From Nostoc sp. CHAB 5844 (lineage in GTDB: Bacteria; Cyanobacteriota; Cyanobacteriia; Cyanobacteriales; Nostocaceae): a DNA stretch of 46,143 bases. The first letter of the stretch is position 1. Every line of letters starts with the position of its first letter. The stretch lies in the NCBI RefSeq assembly GCF_020829595.1, contig NZ_JAIVFW010000059.1, forward strand, positions 1 through 46,143. Reading direction: 5' to 3'. Below the pieces are notes generated by a model that did not search any database, was not told where the DNA came from, and saw only the letters and a program-made list of their open reading frames with translations. Shown here in pieces: positions 16,612 to 24,926 of this stretch. A program made the translations under genes and the position numbers.

Positions 16612-17261
16612 ATCAATGAGTTTAAAAACGTCCACAACTGCAAGTCAGTAAAATCTGGAATTGCCATAAATGCACCGACTGCTTGGAGGATTTGGGGATT
16701 GTGGGTGGAGGCGATGCCGATGGTAGGAATATCAGCAGCAACCGCCGCGCGAATGCCAGAGGGAGAGTCTTCTAATGCGATCGCATTCTCTGCGTTAATC
16801 TCCAATTTGTTTAGGGCAACTTGATAAGGTGCAGGATCAGGTTTACCAGCGGTGCAATCCTCTGCCAAAATCACTGTATGAAAAACTTCTTTAACGCCCA
16901 AAACCTCTAGCATAAATTCTGCATTTAACCTAGGGGCGTTGGTTACTAATGCACGTTTTAGTTGATGTGTGTCTGTCCAAGCTATAAGTTCAGCAAATCC
17001 ACTCAACGGTTGCAGATGGGAAGCTAGTTGGCGAAAAAGCGCTTCTTTGTCGTCAGCAAATTTTTGCCCTTCTGCTACTGATAATTGTGGCAAAATATCT
17101 TTGACAATTTCCGGATTCAAGCGGCCGCTAATCCGAGACTTGTAGAATGTTTCATCAATCTCTATGCTGTAGCTAGACAACATCTGTTGCCAAGCTTTGT
17201 AGTGAATCGGGTCAGTGTTGACAATAGTGCCGTCTAAGTCAAAGAGAATTGCTGCCAGCAT
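16554..17261 (-). CDS. HAD phosphatase, beta-phosphoglucomutase-like
   Basis: Motif I FDLDGTIVNTDPIHYKAW carries the nucleophile and the His/Trp pattern of the beta-PGM/CbbY subgroup. Other motifs are ALVTNAPR (II, Thr), GKPDPAPY (III Lys) and ALEDSPSGIRAAVAA (IV). A sugar phosphate is the likely substrate; whether it is a mutase or a phosphatase cannot be told. The last ~18 residues (SQWSMVNSHLSF...) are encoded by a short tandem repeat and are not family sequence, so an ancestral stop seems to have been lost or displaced by the repeat. ATG start 17261. Confidence 0.85.
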   Translation of the reverse strand: MLAAILFDLDGTIVNTDPIHYKAWQQMLSSYSIEIDETFYKSRISGRLNPEIVKDILPQLSVAEGQKFADDKEALFRQLASHLQPLSGFAELIAWTDTHQLKRALVTNAPRLNAEFMLEVLGVKEVFHTVILAEDCTAGKPDPAPYQVALNKLEINAENAIALEDSPSGIRAAVAADIPTIGIASTHNPQILQAVGAFMAIPDFTDLQLWTFLNSLIISQWSMVNSHLSFVKNAE

Positions 17262-17441
17262 AATTCTTTAATTGTAAATAAATATTAAGTTTATTTACAT
17301 AGTTTACCGCGTTTGCTTCTCTTGAGAGTGATTGTTCTTGAGTAATCACAAGTTTTGAACTCAAAATTATTGATGAAAGTTAGGAAATCTATACTGGAAA
17401 TTAGATTTCATACTTCAAACTTTACACTTCATACTTCACAA

Positions 17442-18212
17442 ATGGTAGCTGCCAAAAATTTTTTTCGCGTTAATGATTTATCAGTACAGATTTACAACTC
17501 CGAAGCTGAAATGGCTGTAGATGTTGCACAAATCGTCCGCAAGTATTTAGAGGAAGTTCTGAAAAAACAGGACACAGCAGCTGTTTTATTAGCAACAGGT
17601 AACTCTCAGCTAAAATTTCTTGATGCATTAATAGACTTGGGTGGCGTAGATTGGTCAAGAATTACTTTGTTTCATCTAGATGAATATTTAGGAATAACTG
17701 CCGATCATCCTGCTAGTTTTCGTCATTACTTGCGGGAACGTGTAGAAAAGAAACTTTATCCGCAGCAATTTCATTACATAGAAGGTGATACATTGGAGCC
17801 TATGGCAGAATGCGATCGCTACACTCAACTACTGCAAGCACAGCCAATTGATTTATGCTGTTTAGGTGTTGGCGAAAACGGACACTTGGCTTTTAACGAT
17901 CCTGCTGTCGCCAATTTTCAAGATCCTTATAGTGTAAAGTTAGTGAAATTAGATATAGTAAATCGCCAGCAACAAGTTAATACTGGTCACTTCCCCAATA
18001 TTGATAGTGTGCCGCAGTATGCTTTTACTGTCACTCTCCCTTTAATTTGTTCAGCTAAAAAAATTATCTGCCTAGCACCAGAAAAACGTAAAGCCCAAAT
18101 AGTACAACAGATACTACAGCAAAACATCAGTACCGATTGTCCAGCTTCTATTCTATGTCGTCAATCACAAGCAACGTTATTTTTGGATATAAATTCTGCT
18201 AGTTTGTTGTAG
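17442..18212 (+). CDS. nagB: Glucosamine-6-phosphate deaminase (NagB family)
   Basis: NagB turns glucosamine-6-phosphate into fructose-6-phosphate and ammonia. Motifs are VLLATGNSQLKFLDAL (phosphate loop), ITLFHLDEYLGI with the catalytic Asp, and CLGVGENGHLAFNDP with the ring-opening His. In that last motif Asn stands where E. coli has D141 and Asp where it has E148, as in some Gram-positive-type enzymes. 6-phosphogluconolactonase is the nearest alternative, but FHLDEY and NGHLAFNDP favour NagB. The start is taken as ATG 17442 (MVAAKNFF): the 29 codons upstream in the longer frame come from a CTTCATACTTCA-type spacer repeat. The length is 256. Confidence 0.85.
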   Translation: MVAAKNFFRVNDLSVQIYNSEAEMAVDVAQIVRKYLEEVLKKQDTAAVLLATGNSQLKFLDALIDLGGVDWSRITLFHLDEYLGITADHPASFRHYLRERVEKKLYPQQFHYIEGDTLEPMAECDRYTQLLQAQPIDLCCLGVGENGHLAFNDPAVANFQDPYSVKLVKLDIVNRQQQVNTGHFPNIDSVPQYAFTVTLPLICSAKKIICLAPEKRKAQIVQQILQQNISTDCPASILCRQSQATLFLDINSASLL

Positions 18213-18240
18213 AAAAAAGGTCTATTGTCCCTACACCCCG

Positions 18241-18510
18241 TCAGCCTTTACACCCATTCTCTAGCTTAATACTAGATAAACAAGCCTCAAGATAAGGACA
18301 ATCTTCGCACTTAAGTTCTTTCCCTGGATTAGCACATCCACAGGGAGGTTCAATGAAACATTCAGTAAGTTTTTTAGGTGTTGAAGAATGTTGAAATATT
18401 ATCTCAGAAGCAGCTTCTTGTAGACAGAAAATAACATCCCGCACCATAAGATTCAACCTTTTTTTATCTAGGCAAACTAACACAATAAGTTTCAATGTGA
18501 TTTCTAACAT
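18241..18510 (-). CDS. Small cysteine-rich protein, unknown
   Basis: The 89-residue product has an amphipathic N-terminal half (VRDVIFCLQEAASEIIF) and a C-terminal cysteine knot: CGCANPGKELKCEDCPYLEA followed by C. Six Cys within ~35 residues, with C-x-C and C-x2-C spacing, suggest a metal or iron-sulfur site. I do not recognise the family. ATG 18510 is used; a second Met (MVRDVIF) is a possible start. It converges on nagB with a 28-bp gap. Codon use is unremarkable. It is a probable gene rather than a proven one. Confidence 0.5.
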   Translation of the reverse strand: MLEITLKLIVLVCLDKKRLNLMVRDVIFCLQEAASEIIFQHSSTPKKLTECFIEPPCGCANPGKELKCEDCPYLEACLSSIKLENGCKG

Positions 18511-18647
18511 ATCGATGGAAGACTGTAAGAATTCAAAATCCAGAAGTCAGAACTACTCAGAGTTTGACCATCAATATCATCTTATAGATTCCTAATTTTT
18601 TATGATTCTGAATTCTGAGTGCTGACTCTTGAATTCTTACGGAAGTT

Positions 18648-18848
18648 TTATGCTACAGACCACCTTACCCAAGCTGAAACTTGATCCTCGAATACAAACT
18701 CTCTTCTCTGAGAATTAGCCGTCTCAGCTACTAGCACTTTGAGAGTTACGGTCTGCATATTATGATTAATAATTTGCTGTCCGTAACCAATAACTTTCCC
18801 TAGATGACCTGTTTGTTGATTTAGCACATAATCACCAATGGTGAACAT
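18648..18848 (-). CDS. Small cyanobacterial hypothetical protein
   Basis: From ATG 18848 the 66-residue product MFTIGDYVLNQQTGHLGKVI, GYGQQIINHNMQTVTLKVLV and so on to WVRWSVA looks like a small beta-barrel (SH3-like) of the kind that binds nucleic acid or forms scaffolds. The frame is open further to ATG 18890, but those 14 residues lack this pattern. No family name can be given. It stands alone between short spacers. Confidence 0.55.
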   Translation of the reverse strand: MFTIGDYVLNQQTGHLGKVIGYGQQIINHNMQTVTLKVLVAETANSQRREFVFEDQVSAWVRWSVA

Positions 18849-19028
18849 AGTGGCACTTTCAACTTCTATAAATACATGATTTTTTATCAATTCTCTCTGA
18901 CAAGAAAAATATCAACATCATTCTCATAGCATGATTTAATTTCTGCTAAAGAAATATATTCAATGTATTTAGTTTCTGACTATAGATAGATGTCAGGAGC
19001 CAAAAATAAAAATTTATATATAGTTAGC

Positions 19029-19073
19029 AAAACCCGATTTAATGACTCAATTCCGGTCAAAATCGGGTTTTTT
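19029..19073. terminator. Strong hairpin terminator
   Basis: AAAACCCGATTT and AAATCGGGTTTT form a perfect 12-bp stem (loop ~19 nt) with T-runs on both sides when read from either strand. It lies 26 bases after the minus-strand gene at 19099 and can terminate it. Confidence 0.75.
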
Positions 19074-19098
19074 GCGCTTTGATATTAAATATTCATCC

Positions 19099-19422
19099 TC
19101 ATCTGTTAAATGCTAACTCTTTTTTTTGCTTCATAATGGTTAAATACTCATTGCGAGTTCCATCTACACGGTAGTGGTCGCAGATGCGGCAGAGTTTGAG
19201 GAGATCCAATCGACTAAATACTTTTTGTCGTTCAATTCCGTTATCGTTTCTCCAACGCCAAAAAGTTGTACGGTCAATGCGGCGATCGCTCTCAGGCCAT
19301 CTTCTGCGAGACAAAAAATCTACCAGTTCTTCTTCGTAAAATAAGTACCCTTTCGGTAACTTCAGAAGTTCTTTTCTTAAATCATTTAGTGGGATGAGTG
19401 GATCTAGCTCAGATAGTCTCAT
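19099..19422 (-). CDS. Hypothetical protein, possibly helix-turn-helix
   Basis: A 107-residue basic protein: LIPLNDLRKELLKLPKGYLF, FLSRRRWPESDRRIDRTTFW and RWRNDNGIERQKVFSRLDLL are charged helical segments. The RIDRTTFWRWRNDNGI stretch resembles a recognition helix region, and two Cys follow (KLCRICDHYRVDG). No named family is recognised. It has its own terminator at 19029-19073 and a ~500-bp AT-rich upstream spacer, so it is a single unit. A DNA-binding role is only a guess. ATG start 19422. Confidence 0.55.
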   Translation of the reverse strand: MRLSELDPLIPLNDLRKELLKLPKGYLFYEEELVDFLSRRRWPESDRRIDRTTFWRWRNDNGIERQKVFSRLDLLKLCRICDHYRVDGTRNEYLTIMKQKKELAFNR

Positions 19423-19919
19423 ACCAGCAAGCCCTTATAATTTCGTGTACGTCCAATTAAACAGAACGCCTCTGCAACACGGTTTTATCACTTTCAGTTG
19501 AATTGTAATATTGTACAGTTAAGTTGAATAGAGTAATAAGATAGTAGGGTGAACTGAGATATTTATTCTCCCTACCACTCTATTTACCCGCTTTTTTCAA
19601 CAAACAGTACAAATTTACGTGATTTAATCAAACACAATAAACTGATTGATACTTAATTGCAACCCTTATGCAACAAATGTAATGCTAAAAAATTAGCAAT
19701 TCTATCTACATAAACTATGCAACTACTTAAAAATACTAGATTTTCATAGCAACCGCGATCGCCAAGAATTAGTAATTTTCTATTAAAGTTATTTGAAATA
19801 ACTAATAAAAATCTACTTTTAGATAGATGTAAATTGCAGGTTAGATAAATATGTAGAAGCTCGCGTCTGGTCAACCTCGGATATCAGGCTAGTAAGACTT
19901 GCATAAGCGATCGCAAAAC
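19423..19919. other. AT-rich intergenic region, 497 bp
   Basis: No supported gene. It holds a GTAGGG...CCCTAC hairpin (around 19543-19575). A 73-codon minus-strand frame (19653-19874) has no family features and an AT-driven composition, so I do not call it. Confidence 0.4.
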
Positions 19920-20810
19920 TTATACTACATTTACCCAAAAATCGGCTGTGTCAACTTTACCATTGCGCTGGAACTGCATCCAAAGTTTATAAGTTCCTGG
20001 CTGAGGAAAGTTCGTGATAAATTCTATCTGTCCATCTGCGCTATTTTTGAGAGCATGGGCATGGATATAATCGGAGACAGTCAGCGGTGATGAACTTTTT
20101 AGGATGACTAAATGCCCCCTTTCGCCTAAATAAGGTTGTAAATCTTTAATTGGCTGATTATTTCCTACATCTTTGACATCAAAATTTAAGGTTATTTCTT
20201 TACCAGCTTGAATATTTTTATTGGCTACATTGAGATTAACTTTAGTATTCGATAAAACTTTGGTTTTCTCAAACTTTTCTAAATTTTTAGGTAATGGAAC
20301 TGAACCGGGAATTTTGACTTGCATTAATGACACTGCTTCTTGTTGTCCAGAAGGTTTGTAATCACTAAACAAGCTATAGTCACCAGGACTAGAAAAATTA
20401 GCACTCACTTCAAAACGACCATTACCTTTGTAACTCGGATGAATGTGATCATAAGTTGCTAGGTCATCCCTGACAATAATTAAGTGCATCAGTTTTTCTT
20501 GAAAAGTATCAAACTTGTCGATAGATTTTCCCGCAGTATCTTGAATATTAATAACTAAATTCACAGGCTGATTCGATGTCAGATTTTTAGGCACAGTCAG
20601 TTTAGCTTGGGTAGTAATTTTTGTATTAGCTTCATGACTCATGTGTTCCGTCGAGTGTCCATGATGGTCACTCGACATATTGTGCGGAGAATCAGTATGA
20701 TGTGATTCACTACCAGATACCTGCGCTTCCCCAGATTTTGTTACCGATGAGCAACCAGGAACTATTAATAGAGTAGTTAATACAACAATTCCAGTCAAAA
20801 AACGCTTCAT
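19920..20810 (-). CDS. His-rich lipoprotein with two beta-sandwich repeats, probable metal binding
   Basis: MKRFLTGIVVLTTLLIVPGC is a lipoprotein signal peptide with lipobox VPGC (Cys20), so the mature protein should be membrane-anchored outside the cytoplasm. Residues ~35-62 are rich in His and Met (SHHTDSPHNMSSDHHGHSTE, then HMSHE), typical of copper or other soft-metal binding. Two related beta-sandwich units follow. Each has a HL(I/V)I motif with a later H-x-H (MHLIIVRDDLATYDHIHP and GHLVILKSSSP...DYIHAHA), reminiscent of YtkA/CopC-like domains seen with copper resistance genes. It diverges from the ethylene-receptor kinase. Exact function is unknown. Confidence 0.7.
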   Translation of the reverse strand: MKRFLTGIVVLTTLLIVPGCSSVTKSGEAQVSGSESHHTDSPHNMSSDHHGHSTEHMSHEANTKITTQAKLTVPKNLTSNQPVNLVINIQDTAGKSIDKFDTFQEKLMHLIIVRDDLATYDHIHPSYKGNGRFEVSANFSSPGDYSLFSDYKPSGQQEAVSLMQVKIPGSVPLPKNLEKFEKTKVLSNTKVNLNVANKNIQAGKEITLNFDVKDVGNNQPIKDLQPYLGERGHLVILKSSSPLTVSDYIHAHALKNSADGQIEFITNFPQPGTYKLWMQFQRNGKVDTADFWVNVV

Positions 20811-21245
20811 TTTGCTCTTATCCTCAATTTAAACCTAACGCTTCAATGAAAATGTAGCGTAACTGCATCCAGAATTACTAACCAATTCGTATTTTTTAAC
20901 CAGATATTAACAGTCTATTAGATAGTTACTATTAATACTGACTTATGTAAATTTTGTCTAAACATTAATTTATCATTAAAACTATAGGCAAAATTATCAT
21001 AGTAATAAGTTATATTTATTATACGCATGAATACTAATTTCAGAATATTTACGGTAACAATGAACTAGTTTTTGAGATAATTTAATGTCAATCAATATTT
21101 ATTACATTACTTAATTAAAAAGTTAATTATTATGCAGTATGAAGGATATGGGTACTTTGTCGGCCTCTGTATACGGAGGCAGTAGAAAACTCTGAGGCAA
21201 CCTTGACAATCTAGTAAAGACTTTTACAATAAATAGGTTTTGAGG
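20811..21245. other. Divergent promoter region, AT-rich
   Basis: A 435-bp spacer between the His-rich lipoprotein gene and the ethylene-receptor kinase. It should contain promoters for both. Composition is very AT-rich; a GTATACGGAGGCAG segment (around 21168-21182) stands out. No gene is seen. Confidence 0.4.
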
Positions 21246-21328
21246 ATGGCGTTCTTAGATAATTTTTTTTTCCTAACCAGTTTATTCCTCACGGACATTG
21301 CTATCTCTGGAAGCCGGAATTAGTCTGG
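21246..21328 (+). other. Out-of-frame 5' end of the ethylene-receptor kinase gene
   Basis: ATG 21246, preceded closely by TGAGG, opens MAFLDNFFF but then frames away and stops. The receptor frame upstream of 21329 encodes [16 protein letters not shown], the conserved segment just before the first membrane helix of cyanobacterial ethylene receptors, yet it meets a TAA at 21260-21262 with no start codon. One extra T in the nine-T run at 21263-21271 would join the two. This is either a real frameshift, slippage or a sequencing error. Confidence 0.65.
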
Positions 21329-23197
21329 TTGCATATTGTTGCAGACTCGCTAATTGCACTAGCTTATTATTCAATTCCAGTCATGCTGGTGTATTTCGTC
21401 CGCAAACGAAGAGATGTGCCTTTCGACTGGATATTTTTAATGTTTGGTGCATTTATTATTGCTTGCGGCACAACCCACGTCATGGATGTATGGACACTGT
21501 GGCATCCAACCTATTGGTTATCAGGATTGATTAAAGCAATCACAGCTTTTGTCTCGGTAACTACAGCGATAGAACTTTTGCCTTTGATACCTCAAGCACT
21601 AACTTTGCCTAGTCCGGCGCAACTAGAGGCCGCAAACTCTCAACTAGCAGCAGAAATTGCCGAACGCAAACGTACCGAAGAAGTACTAAGAGAAAGTGAA
21701 CAACGTTGGCAGTTAGCTTTACGTGGCAATAATGACGGTATTTGGGATTGGAATATCAAAACGAATCAAGTTTTTTTCTCCTCTCGTTGGAAAGAAATGC
21801 TTGGTTATGAAGACCATGAGATTACCAATCATCTTCAAGAAATCTGGATACGAGTCCATCCAGAGGATTTAGATTCTGTAGTGAAAGCAGTTCAGAATCA
21901 CTTTGCCAAAGTTACACCGTTTTACGCTACTGAATTTCGAGTTCTGTGTAAAGACGGGACGTATAAATGGATATTAGACCGGGGTCAAGCTTTGTGGGAT
22001 GAAACTGGTAATGTAGTCCGAATGGTAGGTTCTCATACTGACATTACTGAGCGCAAGCAAGCAGAAGAAACTCTCAGTAAAATACTCGCGCAACTAGAAA
22101 TTAAGGTAGAGGAACGAACAGCCGAGTTAAAAAGAATTAACCAATCACTAGAGGCGGAAATATCTAAACGTAAACAGATAGAAAAGGCATTACGAGATAG
22201 TGAAGAGCGATTCCGTACAGCATTTCATCAAGCAGCCGTTGGCATTGCACATGTAGGTTTAGATGGAAGATGGTTATTAGTTAACCAAAGACTTTGTGAT
22301 ATTGTTGGTTACACAGCAGAAGAACTAGAGTTACGCACTTTCCAGGAAATTACTCACCCAGAAGATTTAACTGCATCTTTGAAATATGTTGATGAAATAT
22401 TAATAGGTAATATTCAAACCTATACAATGGAAAAACGCTATTTTCGCAAAGATGGTTCTATCATTTGGATTAATTTTACTGTATCTTTAACACACAAGAC
22501 TTCTGGAGAACCAAAGTATTTTATTGCGGTTATTGAAGATATTAGCGATCGCAAACATTCCCAAGCACAAATTCAAGCATCACTTCGAGAAAAAGAAGTT
22601 TTACTGAAAGAAATTTACCATCGAGTCAAAAATAATTTACAGGTAATTTCTAGTCTGCTCAATTTGCAATCTGAGTATATCAAAGACAAACAAGATATGG
22701 TAATCTTTCAACAAAGTCAGCAGCGCATTGCTTCAATGGCTTTGATTCATGAAAAGATGTATCAATCTCCTGACTTAGCTCGGATTGATTTTGGTGAATA
22801 TATTCAAGATTTAGTTGCCAGTTTGTTTAGTTCTTACGAAGTTAATGAAGGTGCAATCTCTTTGAATATCAATGTTGATAGTCATGTTTTACTCGGCTTA
22901 GATTTAGCAATTCCCTGTGGTTTAATTATTCATGAACTGGTTTCTAACTCCTTAAAATATGGCTTTCCTCACGGTGGAGAAGGAGAAATTTATATTGCGA
23001 TCGCCGAAAACCTCGACCAGCAATTTACCATCACTATTAGCGATAACGGTGTTGGCTTACCACCTAATTTCAATTTCAAAAATACAGCATCGTTAGGTTG
23101 GCAGTTAGTAGATGCTTTAACTCAACAAATAGCAGGCGATATCAATATTAAAAGTCATACTGGTGTAGAATTCCAGATAACATTCCCTTTAATATAA
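21329..23197 (+). CDS. Ethylene-receptor (ETR1/SynEtr1)-type sensor histidine kinase
   Basis: The N terminus is a three-helix ethylene-binding domain. [12 protein letters not shown] carries the counterparts of ETR1 D25, Y32, I35 and P36, and ACGTTH holds the Cu(I) ligands C65 and H69 (here C46 and H50 from the TTG at 21329). Two PAS/PAC sensor domains follow (~120-240 and ~290-410, each ending in an ITERK/ISDRK-like motif) with a coiled coil between. Then comes a HisKA_2-type dimerisation region, [17 protein letters not shown] (phospho-His), and a HATPase with [12 protein letters not shown] and ISDNGVGLP. Synechocystis SynEtr1 binds ethylene and controls phototaxis. The TTG start truncates the protein; the true start is probably ATG 21246 across a frameshift. 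Confidence 0.88.
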   Translation: MHIVADSLIALAYYSIPVMLVYFVRKRRDVPFDWIFLMFGAFIIACGTTHVMDVWTLWHPTYWLSGLIKAITAFVSVTTAIELLPLIPQALTLPSPAQLEAANSQLAAEIAERKRTEEVLRESEQRWQLALRGNNDGIWDWNIKTNQVFFSSRWKEMLGYEDHEITNHLQEIWIRVHPEDLDSVVKAVQNHFAKVTPFYATEFRVLCKDGTYKWILDRGQALWDETGNVVRMVGSHTDITERKQAEETLSKILAQLEIKVEERTAELKRINQSLEAEISKRKQIEKALRDSEERFRTAFHQAAVGIAHVGLDGRWLLVNQRLCDIVGYTAEELELRTFQEITHPEDLTASLKYVDEILIGNIQTYTMEKRYFRKDGSIIWINFTVSLTHKTSGEPKYFIAVIEDISDRKHSQAQIQASLREKEVLLKEIYHRVKNNLQVISSLLNLQSEYIKDKQDMVIFQQSQQRIASMALIHEKMYQSPDLARIDFGEYIQDLVASLFSSYEVNEGAISLNINVDSHVLLGLDLAIPCGLIIHELVSNSLKYGFPHGGEGEIYIAIAENLDQQFTITISDNGVGLPPNFNFKNTASLGWQLVDALTQQIAGDINIKSHTGVEFQITFPLI

Positions 23198-23320
23198 TTA
23201 AACAATTATAAATATCTATTAATATAACAGGAGGCAGAAAAAAGAGAATTTTCATTTCATTGAATTTTATTTACATGATTATTATTATCTGTAATTTATT
23301 ACTTTTTACAATACACATAC

Positions 23321-24847
23321 ATGACAGACGCAAATATTTTAGTTGTAGAAGACGAATCTATTGTTGCTAAAGATTTACAAAATAGATTAAGAAAATTTGG
23401 TTATACAGTGCCTGCCATTGCTTCTTCAGGACAAGAAGCGATTAATAAAGCTGTAGAAATTAGCCCTGATTTAGTGCTAATGGACATTAGATTAAAAGGG
23501 CAAATGGATGGTATACAAGCTGCGGAAGAGATTCATAAACATTTAGATATTCCCATAATTTATTTAACTGCATATGCAGATGAACATACTCTAGAAAGAG
23601 CCAAAATTACTGAACCATTTGGCTACTTATTAAAACCTTTTAAAGAAAGAGAACTACAAACAAATATTGAAATAGCTCTCACCAAGCACAGACTAGAAAA
23701 ACAATTAAAAACCAACCAAAAATGTTTATCTACACTGCTGAACAGTATCAGTGATGGTGTGATAGCCAGCGATATCAAACAACTAGTAACTTTTATGAAT
23801 CCGGTAGCGGAAAAGTTGACAGGATGGACACAAGCAGAAGCTAGTGAAAAAAATATATCTGAAATATTTCTGATTATTGATATAACAACTCGTCAACCCT
23901 TAGAAAATCCGCTCAAAAAGGTTCTACAAACAGGTGCGATCGCGCCTCTATCGGCAACAACTATACTGATTGCCAAAAATGGTACCGAAACACCAATTGA
24001 TGACAGCGCCGCACCAATCAAAGATGACAAAGATAATATTACAGGTGCGGTGTTAGTGTTTCGGGATGTGACTGAACGCCTACAAGCAATGGAAGCTCGG
24101 CAAAAGCAAATCAAACAAGAGCAACTTGTAGCGCAATGGCAACAGCTGAATCAACTCAAAAATGACTTTTTAAATTTAGTTTCTCATGAATTGCGATCGC
24201 CCCTCTGCCATATGAAAGGGATGATTCAAATGTTACAGATGTCAACAGCTATCCAAGAACAGAAGTACTTTTTGAATGCTTTGGAAGCAGAATGCGATCG
24301 AGAAATGGAACTAATCAACGACTTACTAGACTTACAACGCCTAGAAAATTCATCTTATCTCCTGCTTGCTCCTGATTTGTTACTTTTGCAGCAATGGTTG
24401 CCTTGGGTAATTGAGCCATTTCAAATCCGCACTCAAGAACATCAACAAACCTTGCAGCTCAATCTACCTGTCAATCTACCTGCACTATTCTCCGACCGTA
24501 GTAACTTAGAACGCATTTTAGTAGAATTACTTAATAATGCTTGTAAATATACCCCTGCTGGCGGCGAAATTATTTTGAATGTTAGCCATGAAGTTAATGA
24601 AGTTCCAGGCAAAACTATCATTACCATCACTAACTCAGCAGAAATTCCCACCGCTGAATTACCAAGGATTTTTGAAAAATTCTACCGCGTCCCTGATGCA
24701 GATTTTTGGAAGCAAGGTGGTACAGGCTTAGGTTTAGCGATCGTGCAGAAGTTAGTAGAACAACTGCGCGGTAGCATTCAAGCAGAAAGCAACCAAGGAT
24801 GGACGACGTTTACTTTAACGTTGAGTGATCTGGAATTGACTAGCTGA
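23321..24847 (+). CDS. Receiver-PAS-histidine kinase hybrid
   Basis: Residues 5-120 are a receiver (VVEDES, phospho-acceptor D55 in VLMDIRLKG, LLKPF Lys). A PAS domain spans about 135-255 (LLNSISDGVIASDI ... VFRDVTERLQ). The kinase part has H-box NLVSHELRSPL (His ~288), N-box ELLNNACKYTPAGGE, F-box IFEKFYR and G-box GGTGLGLAIVQKLV. It is a cytosolic relay kinase that can accept phosphate from an upstream kinase. It lies 123 bp after the ethylene-receptor kinase on the same strand, so it is the natural phosphotransfer partner. No DNA-binding output domain is present, so the next step is elsewhere. ATG start 23321. Confidence 0.92.
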   Translation: MTDANILVVEDESIVAKDLQNRLRKFGYTVPAIASSGQEAINKAVEISPDLVLMDIRLKGQMDGIQAAEEIHKHLDIPIIYLTAYADEHTLERAKITEPFGYLLKPFKERELQTNIEIALTKHRLEKQLKTNQKCLSTLLNSISDGVIASDIKQLVTFMNPVAEKLTGWTQAEASEKNISEIFLIIDITTRQPLENPLKKVLQTGAIAPLSATTILIAKNGTETPIDDSAAPIKDDKDNITGAVLVFRDVTERLQAMEARQKQIKQEQLVAQWQQLNQLKNDFLNLVSHELRSPLCHMKGMIQMLQMSTAIQEQKYFLNALEAECDREMELINDLLDLQRLENSSYLLLAPDLLLLQQWLPWVIEPFQIRTQEHQQTLQLNLPVNLPALFSDRSNLERILVELLNNACKYTPAGGEIILNVSHEVNEVPGKTIITITNSAEIPTAELPRIFEKFYRVPDADFWKQGGTGLGLAIVQKLVEQLRGSIQAESNQGWTTFTLTLSDLELTS

Positions 24848-24873
24848 AGTGTGAAGTGTGAAGTGTGAAGTCT
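24846..24873. repeat. Heptanucleotide tandem repeat GAAGTGT
   Basis: GAAGTGT occurs three times in tandem (24846-24866) followed by GAAGTCT. The array starts inside the stop codon of the preceding kinase gene. It is the heptamer class of short tandem repeat known from heterocystous cyanobacteria. Confidence 0.75.
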
Positions 24874-24926
24874 GAAATGAAGAATTCTGTATAGTGTGCT
24901 TTTCAGCGCCTGAAAAAGGGATATCC

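Noticed and set aside
19653-19874. 73-codon minus-strand frame
   Set aside because: It is AT-driven, lacks a ribosome site and has no motif.
21298-21534. Plus-strand frame overlapping the ethylene receptor
   Set aside because: It is a shifted frame of the ethylene-receptor coding region.
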